A stretch of 64,000 nucleotides of DNA, from the NCBI GenBank assembly GCA_951812925.1, contig OX638370.1, positions 94,502,897 through 94,566,896 on the forward strand, given 5' to 3'. This DNA is from Calliopum simillimum (Eukaryota; Arthropoda; Insecta; Diptera; Lauxaniidae). A model generated the notes under the pieces. The model searched no databases and had not been told where the DNA came from. It saw nothing but the letters and a program-made list of their open reading frames with translations. Within the stretch, counting starts at the first letter, position 1. Each line of letters begins with the position of its first letter. Positions 12,901 through 23,000 of the stretch are shown piece after piece. Both the position numbers and the translations under genes were made by a program.

Positions 12901-13799
12901 TGTTAGTATAGGGAGAAACCCTAATCCAAGGACGAACGAGGTCCTAACGAATGCGATCTCTGCCAGGACTAAAGTTGTCCTGTTCTGTCTGTTCAGGAGC
13001 GCTCCTAGTCTCTACCAAGGCGAACGAAATTACATTACCTTAAGACCATCCGCATTTGCCTCAAATCGCGGATTCTTTATTCGATATGCCTCGTTATCAT
13101 TTTCTTTTAAAATATATTTTGAAGGTAAAAATTCTAGACATTTACTACTTAGCTCCATTATTTTATTATTGATCATCCTATTGACGATTTACTGACTCAA
13201 AGATCTAATTTTTTTCTATGTTGTATCCGTAGTAAAAATAATTGGGTTTTGACAAACAGCGGCTTATAAGATAATTTTTCTAAGTACTCTGCTTCCTAAG
13301 ATACTTTTTTTTTGAAATGGCCGTAGAAATTGTGCATCTTATCTTTTTTCCCTTCCCATTTTAAAAATGTACAAAAAAGACTAATGCTGAACCTAAATTT
13401 GGGGGGGTCAAAATGACCCAATTGTAAGGGTCTTAGAGAGTTAAAATTTTCTACAAAAATATTCCTCGTAATATCCTGCATAAATTCACTGAACACATAA
13501 TACACCTCAAATGTAAGGATCATATAGTTAAATTCATCGATTTAACACAAGAATGCGCTATTTTTGTTTTTTTCATGTACAGTGGATTAAAAAACTTCAA
13601 AAATCGATTAAAAAAAAATCTGACGTGCTGGAGAAAAACGACGAGACGCGGGTATTTTTTTTAACGCCTACTTTAAGAATTTTTTGGATTTTCTCATGTG
13701 TTTTACAAAAAGTTTTAATTATCGAACAGTTTATTACAAAAAAACGAAAAAATAGGGAAAAACGCATTTTGGTAACTTTTCAATGAATTGTATACAACT
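12901..13799. other. Gene-less stretch
   Basis: No gene is supported. A palindrome GGGTCAAAATGACCC lies at about 13407. The short open frames are AT-rich and unrecognised. Confidence 0.4.
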
Positions 13800-14171
13800 T
13801 TTGCATTTTTCCATCGATTTTTTTAAGTGGTATCTTATTTTCTTCACAAATATATAGTCTATGATACAAAAAAAAAAAGTTATAAAAAAATGATTTCTTC
13901 TTGTATAAATCTGCAGTTGATTTTGATTTTTTGTTAATTTTTTCGAAAAAAAAAATGTTTTTTTTAGAAATCAATTTATTTCGCCGAAACTAACAAACCA
14001 ACCAAAAAGTAGAGTCAATATCATTTGCAGGTAATTTAATTACCTTTTTTATGACATATAATACGTTTCAATACAAACATTGGTTCTTGAGATATTTGTA
14101 TTTAAATGGAACTATCTTTTTTTTGGTCCGAAAACCAAAAATGACCGATATCTCGAAAACGACACGAAATA

Positions 14172-15058
14172 TTGGGTGTACAACTTAAAAACCGGAATTT
14201 GACGGTGGATGTCCGTACTAACAAATATCGTGAAAGCTCAAACTTTATATATATGTCATTTTGAAGGTACATTTGACAGCTGTCAAAATCAGTCAACAAA
14301 ACAATTTTATCTTGTGTGCATCATTATTATTTTTCACGATGAATAACTTCGAAAATTGGAGAAAAAGACAGCATTTGCGGGAGGTTCTGTTGGGTCATTT
14401 TTTTGCAAAGAAAACTGCTGCCAAAAGTCATTTTTGCATCGGATCGTGAGTGGGGATGAAAAATGGATCCATTACGACAACCCGAAACGCAACATTCATG
14501 TATGAAGCCCGGACAACCAGGGCCTTCCCAGCCAAAGGCAAATATCCATTGTGCCAAGGTAATGCTCTGTAATGCTCACAGGTGACCTCTATCGAACACA
14601 ATTAATACGTTTGAAGCGTGCCATTATCGAAAAATGCCCGGAAAATGCGACCAGACACGAAGCAATAATTTTTCATCATTACAACGCTCGGCCACATATT
14701 GCTGCCCCAGTCAAAAATTACCTGGAAAACAACGGAAAACAACGGATGGGAAATTTTGCCTCACCCGCTTTATAGCCCAGACATTGCACCATCAGACTAC
14801 CATTTGTTCCGATCGATGCAGAATGCCCTATCAGGAAAACGCTTCACTTAAGTTCAAGATATCGAAAATTGGATAGATTAATTTTTGGCCGCCAAGCCGG
14901 CCCAATTTTTTTGGGATTGAATTCATAAATTGCCTGAAAGATGGGGAAATGTTGTAGCTTCCAATGGACAATACTTTGAATAAAATATATTGTAACATTT
15001 TCCCACAATAAAGCATCAAATTTCGCTAAAAATTCCGGTTTTTAAGTTGTACACACAA
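14172..15058 (+). mobile_element. Internally deleted mariner element, copy 1
   Basis: The 887-bp element is flanked by TA (14170-14171, 15059-15060). Its inverted ends of about 28 bp begin TTGGGTGTACAACTTAAAAA on the left, with one difference (TTGTGTGTACAA) on the right. A near-identical 889-bp copy lies at 50305-51193. Full mariners are about 1.3 kb; both copies lack the same pieces of the transposase gene, so they descend from one deletion derivative and would need a transposase in trans to move. Confidence 0.9.
14339..14983 (+). pseudogene. mariner transposase remnant (DD34D type), copy 1
   Basis: Fragments of a mariner transposase are read in different frames: an N-terminal start (MNNFENWRK), then directly the catalytic-domain block with GDEKWIHYDNPKRK, then LYRTQLIRLKRAIIEK, FHHYNARPHIAAPVKNYLEN, SPDIAPSDYHLFRSMQNALSG and the end ASNGQYFE. 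Most of the N-terminal DNA-binding domain is missing, a second deletion removes about 20 residues after the VMLC segment, and there are frameshifts near 14455 and 14745. The second catalytic Asp, normally HHDN, is Tyr here (codon TAC at 14680-14682), a change not shared with copy 2. No active product is possible. Confidence 0.88.
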
Positions 15059-15120
15059 TAAAAAAAAAAATGCAATTTTCGGAATCAGCAGCCCATTTTA
15101 CATATAAAATGAATAATGGC

Positions 15121-15941
15121 ATTCCCTGGCGAAAAAATTTTTAGTCATTTGTAGAGTAGTGTTATTAGTTTTGCGAAAAAATTTTTTTTTTGGAAGTTAT
15201 GGGCATGAAACTTCAGAGTGTCCAAGTGGTGTTTTTGCGAAAAATTGATGCAATTTTTTTCTAAGTCCCGCCATTTTGTCAAAAATAAATATTTTTAGTT
15301 TTTATTTTCGGATTCTTGTAGCATTTTAAACGTTGTTTTGATTTTCATTTTTAATTTTGGAAAATTTTGTAAATTTACAAAATGGCGGCCATTTTTTGAA
15401 AAATCTTAAAAGTTGACTATCTCAAAATAATATTTTTTTTTTATGTTTTTATTTTTTTATTTTTTTTTTTACAAAAAGGTGAATAAAATACAAACATTTT
15501 GTTCAAGACTTGTTTTGCGCTAAATGGTCGTGAGAGCCACAGAAATTTTTTTTCTAAAGAGTCATGTGACAATTTTTTTAACATTGTTTTCTGTTTTCAT
15601 TTACACCCACTAGGTGGCCAAAAAAAAAAAAATTTCAAAGTACAAGGATATAACTTCCATTGCTTAGGAAACACAAGATATACAAAAAAACCTATATTTC
15701 CTATATGAATTATAAAAATAAGTATTGACGAAATGACAGCCATGTTTTGAAAAATCTTAAAAATTAATTTAAAATTTTTTTTTTTACGGAAATCTTTTGA
15801 AAGGTGGATGATAAACATTCGTTGTTCAAAAGGCTTAAGTAAAAAAAAAAAAAAAAAATTTTTTAAAAAATTAATTTTTTAAGATTTTTCAAAACATGGC
15901 CTTCATTTCATTTAATATTTATTGAATAGCTGCCCTGCAGG
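15121..15941. repeat. A/T-run-rich stretch with inverted repeat
   Basis: The block 15733-15788 (GCCATGTTTTGAAAAATCTT) is repeated in inverse at 15860-15912, forming a hairpin of about 180 bp with long A and T runs. The piece near 15180-15250 (ATGGGCATG-AACT, GTTTTTGCGAAAA) resembles 18785-18840. These are degenerate dispersed repeats without coding capacity. Confidence 0.5.
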
Positions 15942-16092
15942 CAAACTGACTTGTTCAAGTGTAGTTCATTAACTAGTTCTACATGAACCAGTACTAGTCC
16001 GAGTTCAACTGTTCTTTTTTGTGTGTTGATGCCCTGCGAAATTTCAATTGATCCCTTTTGCATTGCTTTTACACCAGTCCGGGGCTAGTAAT
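15942..16092 (+). repeat. Dispersed repeat Z (ACTAGT-rich), copy 1
   Basis: The copy starts near GCAGGCAAACTGAC and ends ACACCAGTCCGGGGCTAGT. The same order of blocks (CATTAAC, ACTAGTCCGA, GTTCTTTTTTGTGTGTTGAT, GAAATTTCAA, ACACCAGTCC) occurs at 34975-35155 and, inverted, within 44330-44592. Not assigned to a family. Confidence 0.65.
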
Positions 16093-18059
16093 ATATAGTG
16101 ATATAGTAATATTTTTTATTTTATTTTTTGATTTGAGTAAATATTTTCTTAAAATAAATTAAATAACAACATTTACATTAAGTTTTTTTTTCCACAACTT
16201 ATTTTGACACACAATTCAAGTGAAACAAAACACAAATTATTTCAATAGCAAAAACGAAATTGTATTTTGTTTTCGTTATGATTCAAATTTATTTGCCTCC
16301 ACAAACTGCAGTCTGATATCAAACTGGCCCCCACTGGGCATGTGCCGTTTCAATTTTGTTATTGATTTTGCTTTTATTTGTTCTATCCCACTCTGTTCCA
16401 CTTTGCTATGCTCTGTTCATCATATTTTGATTAAAATGTCACTTTTTTTTAATATCAATTGAATAACCAGGCTTATTCTAAAATCCGACTATCATGGAAA
16501 TCGGAATTGAATCGATCTAAAGGTCCTCTGAATTTTGAAAAATAGAATGAAATCGGAAATAAATAGGACTTGCTATCGCTATTAATCAAGTTTACGGAAA
16601 TATTTTTCTAATTTGGTGACAATTATAGAAATACAGATTTCAAAACATGGTTTTTATTCTCTTTTTATTAAAAAAAGTAAAGCGACATCAACTAGAAAGT
16701 GAAACTTATTTTTAAAAAGTGGGAGTACGCCCATTTTTTGAGCATTATATGGTCATAATCTTTCTTAACAAAATATACCTTAGTACTTTTCCGATTGGAC
16801 TCTTACTTTCTAAGTTATCTACCTTTGAGGTAGTCATACAATTCTTTAGTGTTTCGGCTATAGGGTTTTTTGTATAGAGTTTGAAATGCCTTTACTTCAT
16901 ATTGTGATACCTTCTAGAGTTAGGGTCCAATAGTTTGAAGCTAAGCATTGATAAGGAAGATATTGGCTATCTGATGCCAATATAGAAAAGAAATTACACC
17001 ATTCCCTAAATCTGTGGGAATGGTCGACAAAAATAGCAGTTGCTGCAACTTCAACCAAAGATATCACAAAACCTTGCAGGTATATGAGCACTTCTGACCT
17101 CGGATTCAGATTCAGCGTTTGTGTGCCTAGTAAAGAATTTGTTTAATTTTGTTTTATTTTGTATGCCTGAGCCAAAATGGGTTAAGTCAGCAGCAGAAAA
17201 GCAAAACCAATGATTGAAAAAGCAAAGCAACTAAATGCAGCAGCTTTTCTTCTTCGCTTCACTTTCTTCTACACTTCTACTTCTTATCATGACATTTTCA
17301 TTAATGTTGCCATCTTAAGAGGAGACTGTTGCTGCTGCTGCTGCTGCTCCTCTTTATGCGCTTCATTGAAGCACATAATTATTCAATAATTGAATGTGAC
17401 ACAGCTGCAAGTGAGTAGTAGTAGCATTTTGCCACCACTTGTTTGTTCTCTTTTACAACCAAACTATTTATCTCTTTTTAGCACACAGTATGCTTTATAC
17501 TACAGCAAAAAAAAAAAAGAAAAGCTGAATGCACAAAAATGATTTTAATAGGATTTTTTTCATCTTTAAGTTGGCAACATGTCGATGTAATTCACTACTG
17601 AACTACTTTATGTACTACAAAATGAAGTTACTACTTGGCAGGAAGTTTCTTGTCTTTATTAAGTTGGTTTTTTTTTTAAATAAAGATTTTCTTAATGCAG
17701 ATTTATTACCTACGAAAAGGATATTTTTCAATAAGTTAATCATACGTCATGTTAAAAAAATATTTCCACTATTATGGCTGATATTTCAGCTCCGATGAAA
17801 CTTAAGCTTAAAATGTCTTCACCGAATTTATAAATAAAATCATACACTTTAAAAATTTCACAATTAGAATAATGGCTGCAGATTCCTTAAGCAAATGATT
17901 TTATTTGAAAAAAAATTTCATAGTTGAAAATAATTTTTTTTCTTTTATTTTCGAAAAATAGTTTTAAAGTTAAGTGTAGCATAACATTATTGCTTACAAC
18001 ACTTATAGAATTACTAAATAAATCAACTCATCCTCTGAACAAGAAATTGCAATTTACGT
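16093..18059. other. Gene-less stretch with a TGC microsatellite
   Basis: No protein is supported. A short TGC run lies at 17330-17348, and A/T runs occur at 16182-16192 and 17507-17519. The texture around 17170-17420 resembles fly intronic DNA. Confidence 0.4.
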
Positions 18060-18380
18060 CAATTAACAAAAGTAACAACTTTATTTGATAAGCGCCCGCG
18101 CCATGTTGGCGACGAACTTGTCAATCAGTGTAACCGACAAAATAAGAAAATAACGACAACAAAATGAACTGCAACAAAAGCTGTCATTGTAATGAACTTA
18201 ACGCCATCTGGGCTCACAATTTTATGAACCAGTGAAATGAGTGAAATAAATTTTCGCACTTTGACAACTGCACTTAAAATGGCGACACAATTGATTTATA
18301 AACTAAGCAACAACAACGCCTGTCAGTGAATGCCAATGCCAATGCTGACACCCAGCAAGTCAAGGTGAGGGCAAGTGATG
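18060..18380. promoter_or_regulatory. Possible conserved noncoding block with PHO-like sites
   Basis: This block is less AT-rich than its surroundings and has no open frame. It contains GCCATGTT at 18100-18107 and AAAATGGC at 18276-18283 (reverse GCCATTTT), both matching the Drosophila Pho/YY1 core GCCATNTT, and a near match GCCATCTG at 18203-18210. No clear GAGA-factor run accompanies them. A regulatory role is only a suggestion. Confidence 0.2.
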
Positions 18381-18677
18381 GCTATTTATGTGAAAGCAGT
18401 AAAAGTTATGGAAACTTAAGCTTTATGAATAAATCTTTTGATGGACGTAATCTTTATTGTCTTTGTCAAAGTTAAGATTTTGAAGAAAGTTTTCCTTTTA
18501 ATGAATTAGATTTAAGTTTGCTTCACTTAAGTATTTATTGAAAATTGTGTTATTAAAATTCTTTTGAGTTTATATTAGAAAACTGCTGTGATCTTGTGGG
18601 AATTTCAGGTAAAACAAATTTGTATTTTAAATAATATACTTAAGAATCTGTAAAACTTCTGAGAACTTCCATCTCAA

Positions 18678-18900
18678 ATTTTTCAAAATTTGCAGTTAGG
18701 TTCTCAGATTTATAAAAATTTACAGAGCTGTTCTAAGTGCTCATTATAGAGACCTCTTATAATTAGTTTTGTGGGAATTGTTTTTTTTGCAAATTATGGG
18801 CATGGAACTGCAGATTGTCAAAATAGTGTTTTTGCGAAAACTGAGCACTTAGAAAATTATTATAAAAATCTGAGAATCCAACTGCAAATTTCGAAAAAAT
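18678..18900. repeat. Small inverted-repeat element
   Basis: The arms (18678-18745 and 18840-18900) share AAATTTGCAGTT, TTCTCAGATTT and CTAAGTGCTCA in inverse orientation. The central part resembles 15180-15250. It is probably a MITE remnant. Confidence 0.55.
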
Positions 18901-18905
18901 TTACG

Positions 18906-19399
18906 ATGAAAAGTGTCTGATGTGGAAAAAGAAAAATATTCAGGAAGTTCATCAGCCATTGATTAAACTGACATTAAAGCTTGAGCAACGCAAAAACTTA
19001 AAAAAAATATTTTTTAGAAAATCATAGAATGTATCGGAACAAAAATATTAGTATTTTAATGCGTGGCATATATTTTCTATTCATACAGCTAAATATGACG
19101 TATGAGTGACCTATGATTTAATACACAATTTTTATATAAAAATATGTGGATTCCTCAGGTATTTTATTCAGATCTTTATAGTTGTCAACATGCGTATGAG
19201 GGCATACTGCTTACTTATTTATAGATTTATTTCCATACACACACAAATATTTCGAAAAAAGATATAAAAATTAATAATAATGTCTCGGTTTAATTTTTTT
19301 CAATGTCATTTTTAATAATTTCTGTTCTATTTAATTACAGGCCATAACGAGCATTACGTGGTAAGTCAACTATGTGAGAAACAACTTGATCTAAATCAG
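18906..19399. other. Gene-less spacer
   Basis: AT-rich; nothing is recognised. Confidence 0.4.
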
Positions 19400-19832
19400 T
19401 TTTCAGTGTACGTTTTTCGCTATAGATATTGATTTACTTGAAAGTTTTTAAATATCACAAATTTGCAAATAATTAAAAATTTCTGAAAATCAAATTATTT
19501 TTTGTTCATGTCATTCTCGAGATATCGGTCGTTTTTGGTTTTTAGACAAAAAAAAAAAAGATGGTTCCACTTAATAACAACTATCTCAAGAATCAATATC
19601 TATGTTTAAACGTGCTATAAGTCAAATTGAAAGTAATTAATTAACCAATAAAAATATTTACAACACTTTTGGGTTGGTTTTTTAGTTTCGGTGAAATAAA
19701 TTGATTTCTAAAAAAAGTATTATTTTTTTTCGAAAAAATTAACAAAAAAAAAATGCAAGAAAAAAAATTGTAATGCATCATTTTGTTCTTTTTATATCAT
19801 ATTTTATATATTTGTAAAGAAAACAAGATAAT
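19400..19832 (-). repeat. Dispersed repeat X, inverted copy
   Basis: The reverse complement of this stretch matches 13800-14171 and its continuation after the mariner at 15061. The copy ends where the MITE at 19833 begins. Confidence 0.6.
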
Positions 19833-20382
19833 CAGGCATGTCATGAAATCCGATTGATTTCAATCACTTTTCGAAGGCTCCCTGAAATAACGCCATAGAA
19901 AATAACGCCAGAAAATTTTTTGAAAATAACGCCAGAAAAATCTTCATACAAAACTCTGGCGTTGTTTCCTAATCAGTTTTTGGATTTATTTCCAAAAATT
20001 AATGCCAGGAAATTCGTGGCGTTATTTCCAAAAAATTTTCTGGCGTTATTTCCTATGGCGTTATTTCAGGGAGCCGATTAGAACGATAAAAGTATAAGAA
20101 TATCTTTTGTGGAGAAATACAGGTTCTACAAAAAGTATTTATTTGCATTAACATAAAAATAGAAAATATTCGATAAAATAAAATTTTTCGACTTTTTGCG
20201 GTTTTTTAAGAATATTCCCTAAACGGTTATTTTTTCGTTAATGCAAATCAATACTTTTTGTAGAACCTGTTATTCTCCACAAAAGAGATCCCGATACTTT
20301 TTATCGTTCGACTCACCGTTTTCATCAAAATGCTTCCCAAATGAAAAGTGATTGAAATCAATCAGATTTCACGACATGCCTG
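19833..20382. mobile_element. MITE with CAGGCATGTC ends, copy 1 (host of a nested MITE)
   Basis: Inverted ends of about 33 bp begin CAGGCATGTC(A/G)TGAAATC and continue GATTGATTTCAATC. A second copy at 47881-48249 is only 369 bp; the difference is mainly the 200-bp insert at 19876-20075. The interior carries a second inverted pair (TTTTTGTAGAACCTGT and AATGCAAATCAATACT motifs), so most of the element can fold into one long hairpin. No coding capacity. Confidence 0.8.
19876..20075. mobile_element. Nested 200-bp MITE with repeated AAATAACGCC motif
   Basis: The inverted ends of about 58 bp begin GGCTCCCTGAAATAACGCC and are almost perfect. Each arm carries three copies of AAATAACGCC; further degenerate copies (GGCGTTGTTTCC, TTAATGCCAGG) sit in the middle. 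It lies inside the CAGGCATGTC MITE, replacing about ten bases of it relative to the copy at 47881. The target duplication could not be resolved. Confidence 0.8.
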
Positions 20383-20421
20383 ACTATCTAGGAAAATCGA
20401 AGGAAAAATGGGAAAGTTGTA

Positions 20422-21719
20422 AGGGGTTTTTTTAATAGGGATGCTACAAAAGTAGACTGATAGCGACAGCAAACGACGCCATTTTTTTTCCCGCTCTCTT
20501 GACATTTCTTTAAGGTTTTCTATTTCATCATGGAAAGATATACGAGCCAACAACGAGTAGAAATTATTAAAATTTACTACCGAAATTCGGAGTCAGTGGC
20601 CTCAACTTTAAGAGAGCTACGTCCAATTTATGGTCGTCATAATCGACCTACCAGATCAACAATTGAGCGTCTAGTGGAAAAATTTGAATCCACAGGCACA
20701 GTATAAAATTTTCCTGTGCCAGTGAGACAAAGAAATGTCCGTAGTGTCGAGAATATTGCTGCCGCTGAGGCTTCAATTCATGAAAGCCCAAATGTGTCTC
20801 TCACACGTCGTTCTCAAGCGTTGGGCATCTCTGTGACGTCGTTGTGGCGAATTTTGCGAAAAGATCTTGGCCTACATCCTTACAAGATCAAGTTGACGCA
20901 AGAACTGAAGTCGCTTGACCACCAGAAGCGTCGTATGTTCGTGAATTGGGCTGAGCAACAACTTGAAAATGATTCGGATTTTCATCGAAAAATTATCTTC
21001 AGCGATGAGGCTCATTTCTGGCTGAATGGCTTCGTCAATTAGCAAAATATGCGTTATTGGTCAGGCAGCAATCCACACGTACTCCATGAGTCACCATTGC
21101 ATCCCGAAAAAATTACGGTTTGGTGCGGCTTATGGGCCGGCGGCGTCATTGGGCCGTACTTCTTCCGTGATGATCAAGACCGGCAGGTTACTGTGAATGG
21201 GAATCGCTACCGTTCAATGATAACCGAATATTTTTGGCTCGAATTGGATGATATGGACTTGGACAATATGTGGTTTCAACAGGACGGCGCCACAAGCCAC
21301 ACAGCGAATGTCACATTTAATTTATTGAAAACCAAGTTTGGTGAACGTCTTATCTCACGAAATGGCCCAGTCGATTGGCCGCATCGGTCGTGCGATTTGA
21401 CTCCGTTAGACTATTTCCTGTGGGGCTACGTCAAGTCTATGGTCTATGCCAACAAGCCAGCGACGATTGATGAACTTCGTACGAATATCGATCGTGAAAT
21501 TGCAGCAGTATCGGCCGATTATGCTTGAAAACTGTCGAAAATTGGGTTCAGCGTCTGGACTTCTGCAAGCGTGCCCATGGTGGCCATGCAAAAGAAATCG
21601 AATTCCATACATAATGGCATCGAATGTACTTTCACAAGAATAAAGAATTTCATTGATATCCAAAACCGTTTTTGTTTTATTTAAAAAATTTTTTGTAGCG
21701 CTCTTATTGAAAAACCCTT
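20422..21719 (+). mobile_element. Full-length mariner-like element, DD41D (rosa-like) type
   Basis: The 1298-bp element is flanked by TA (20420-20421, 21720-21721). Its inverted ends of about 29 bp are moderately diverged: AGGGGTTTTTTTAATAGGGA on the left and the complement of AAGGGTTTTTCAATAAGAGC on the right, both followed by GCTACAAAA. The transposase spacing of 41 residues between the second and third Asp is that of the DD41D group first known from tephritid flies. It is inactive because the gene is broken. Confidence 0.87.
20530..21614 (+). pseudogene. DD41D mariner-like transposase with two stops and a frameshift
   Basis: From ATG at 20530 the frame encodes a transposase of about 360 residues that would cut and rejoin the element ends at TA. 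The N-terminal helix-turn-helix part begins MERYTSQQRVEIIKIYY; a second such motif lies around TRRSQALGISVTSLWRILRK. Catalytic blocks are FSDEAHFWLNG, WFQQDGATSHTA and SCDLTPLDYFLWGY, and all three Asp residues are present. The frame is broken by TAA at 20704-20706, by TAG at 21040-21042 (a Lys position in relatives) and by a one-base loss near 21520, after which ENWVQRLDFCK and the end KEIEFHT continue in another frame to TAA at 21612-21614. Three lesions in otherwise good sequence suggest a moderately young loss. Confidence 0.9.
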
Positions 21720-21742
21720 TATTTAGTTGAATATATATTATA

Positions 21743-22671
21743 GGGGTGTATCGCATAAGGCTGCGAAGTTTCTAGGAGGTGATAGAGCAGGCTTAGATTA
21801 ACAAAAAACTGCACCTGACGGAGTTCTAAATTGTGTCCCTGAGGAGCTATAGGGTTAAAACTGATTTTCTGACCTGTTTTAGGTAAAAAAATTTATTAAG
21901 TTTCCCTTAAGTTTTAGGAAAAACTTTTTTTCACAAACTTTTAGTTAATTATATGAGCTTTTCAAAAATGTATTTGGTTTATAGAGTTCAAAAAGATGTT
22001 ACAAAACTTTAGACCTTTGAAACTGATATTTAAATTTTTTTTTTTGACTTTGGCGGCAAAAAATATTTCCTTTCATATTTTTTTTTGGAATTTTCGTTAA
22101 ATTTCCTTTAATTTATTACCGCACTCGTCATATGAATTTTTAAACTTGAGGTCGAAAAAAATAATTTTCTATGTCACACGCCTACCTTTTATCTACTACT
22201 TGAGCCTTTAAGCGGATTTTCCTTGAAAAATATTTTTTTCTGACCTCAATTAAAGTAATTGGTATAATAAATGTACAACCACATTTAAGGCAATTTAACG
22301 GGAAGTCCAAAAAAAAAAAAAAAAAAAAAAAGGCATGCTAGAGAGATCTTTTTCTTACTAAAATGTCCACTAAATTCAAAAAAACGAAAAAAAAAAAATT
22401 TAAATATCAATTTGCGCAATCTTTTTGAACTCTATATACCAAAAAAACCTTTAATGACCTTATAGAATCAGCTTAAAGATTCTATAAGAAGTTTTCTCTA
22501 ATACGGTAGGGTGACCCAATAAATTTATTTTTCTAAAACAAGTCAAGAATCAGTTTTAACCCCATAACTCTTCAGTGGTACATTTTAGATCCCTCCTCAC
22601 GTGAAAATTTTTGTTGGTCTAGGCCTCTTCTATCGCCTTACAGATGTTTCGTAGCTTTAAGCGATACACCC
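21743..22671. mobile_element. Long inverted-repeat element F, TA-flanked
   Basis: The ends read GGGGTGTATCGCATAAGG on the left and the complement of GGGTGTATCGCTTAAAGC on the right, next to TA (21741-21742, 22672-22673). The arms extend about 290 bp inward with mismatches (shared GATAGA, GGTTAAAACTGATT, AGAGTTCAAAAAGAT, TGATATTTAAATT), leaving a short centre. No coding region. It starts 24 bp after the DD41D element. A relative lies at 12420-12900. Confidence 0.75.
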
Positions 22672-22849
22672 TAAATTATAATATGTACATAAATTTCTGA
22701 CAAATAAAATAAAAAGAAATGGAAATTCATTTCATTCAATTGTATATAATTGTATTTTGCAAAACCCCTGATTTGTTTTGTTAAACAATGCCTAGTGGAG
22801 TTAGAAATAAAATTGAAAAATTTTTCATATCGAAAATAGGTCGAAAAAC

Positions 22850-23000
22850 GCTATTTTTGTAAAAAGAACAAAGAACCAAAACAAAAATAGTCATTTTCGA
22901 TGTATTCGTCGCTGCTAAGTCTAAATCCATTCTCGGAATTGCTCTATGACGTATGAGGTTTGAGATCCTCTAACTTAAAAGTTCAAAAACACGATTTTTG
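22850..23000 (-). repeat. Family Y repeat fragment
   Basis: The reverse complement of this stretch matches about 70-190: CATACG-GATAGAGCAATTCCGAGA, then ATTTAGACT/ATTTGGATT and TCATCAAAAAT-like blocks. The same family forms the arms at 56390-57000. Confidence 0.55.

Larger units (their letters stand above)
13800..15120 (+). repeat. Dispersed repeat X, interrupted by a mariner
   Basis: The segment 13800-14171 is the reverse complement of about 19500-19830, with shared blocks TAGAAATCAATTTATTTC, GTTTTTGG and GATATCTCG in the same order. The match resumes after the mariner at 15061 (the A run followed by GATT/CAATTTTC-GGAA). This gives independent support for the mariner boundaries: the repeat existed first and was split at a TA. 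Confidence 0.6.
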
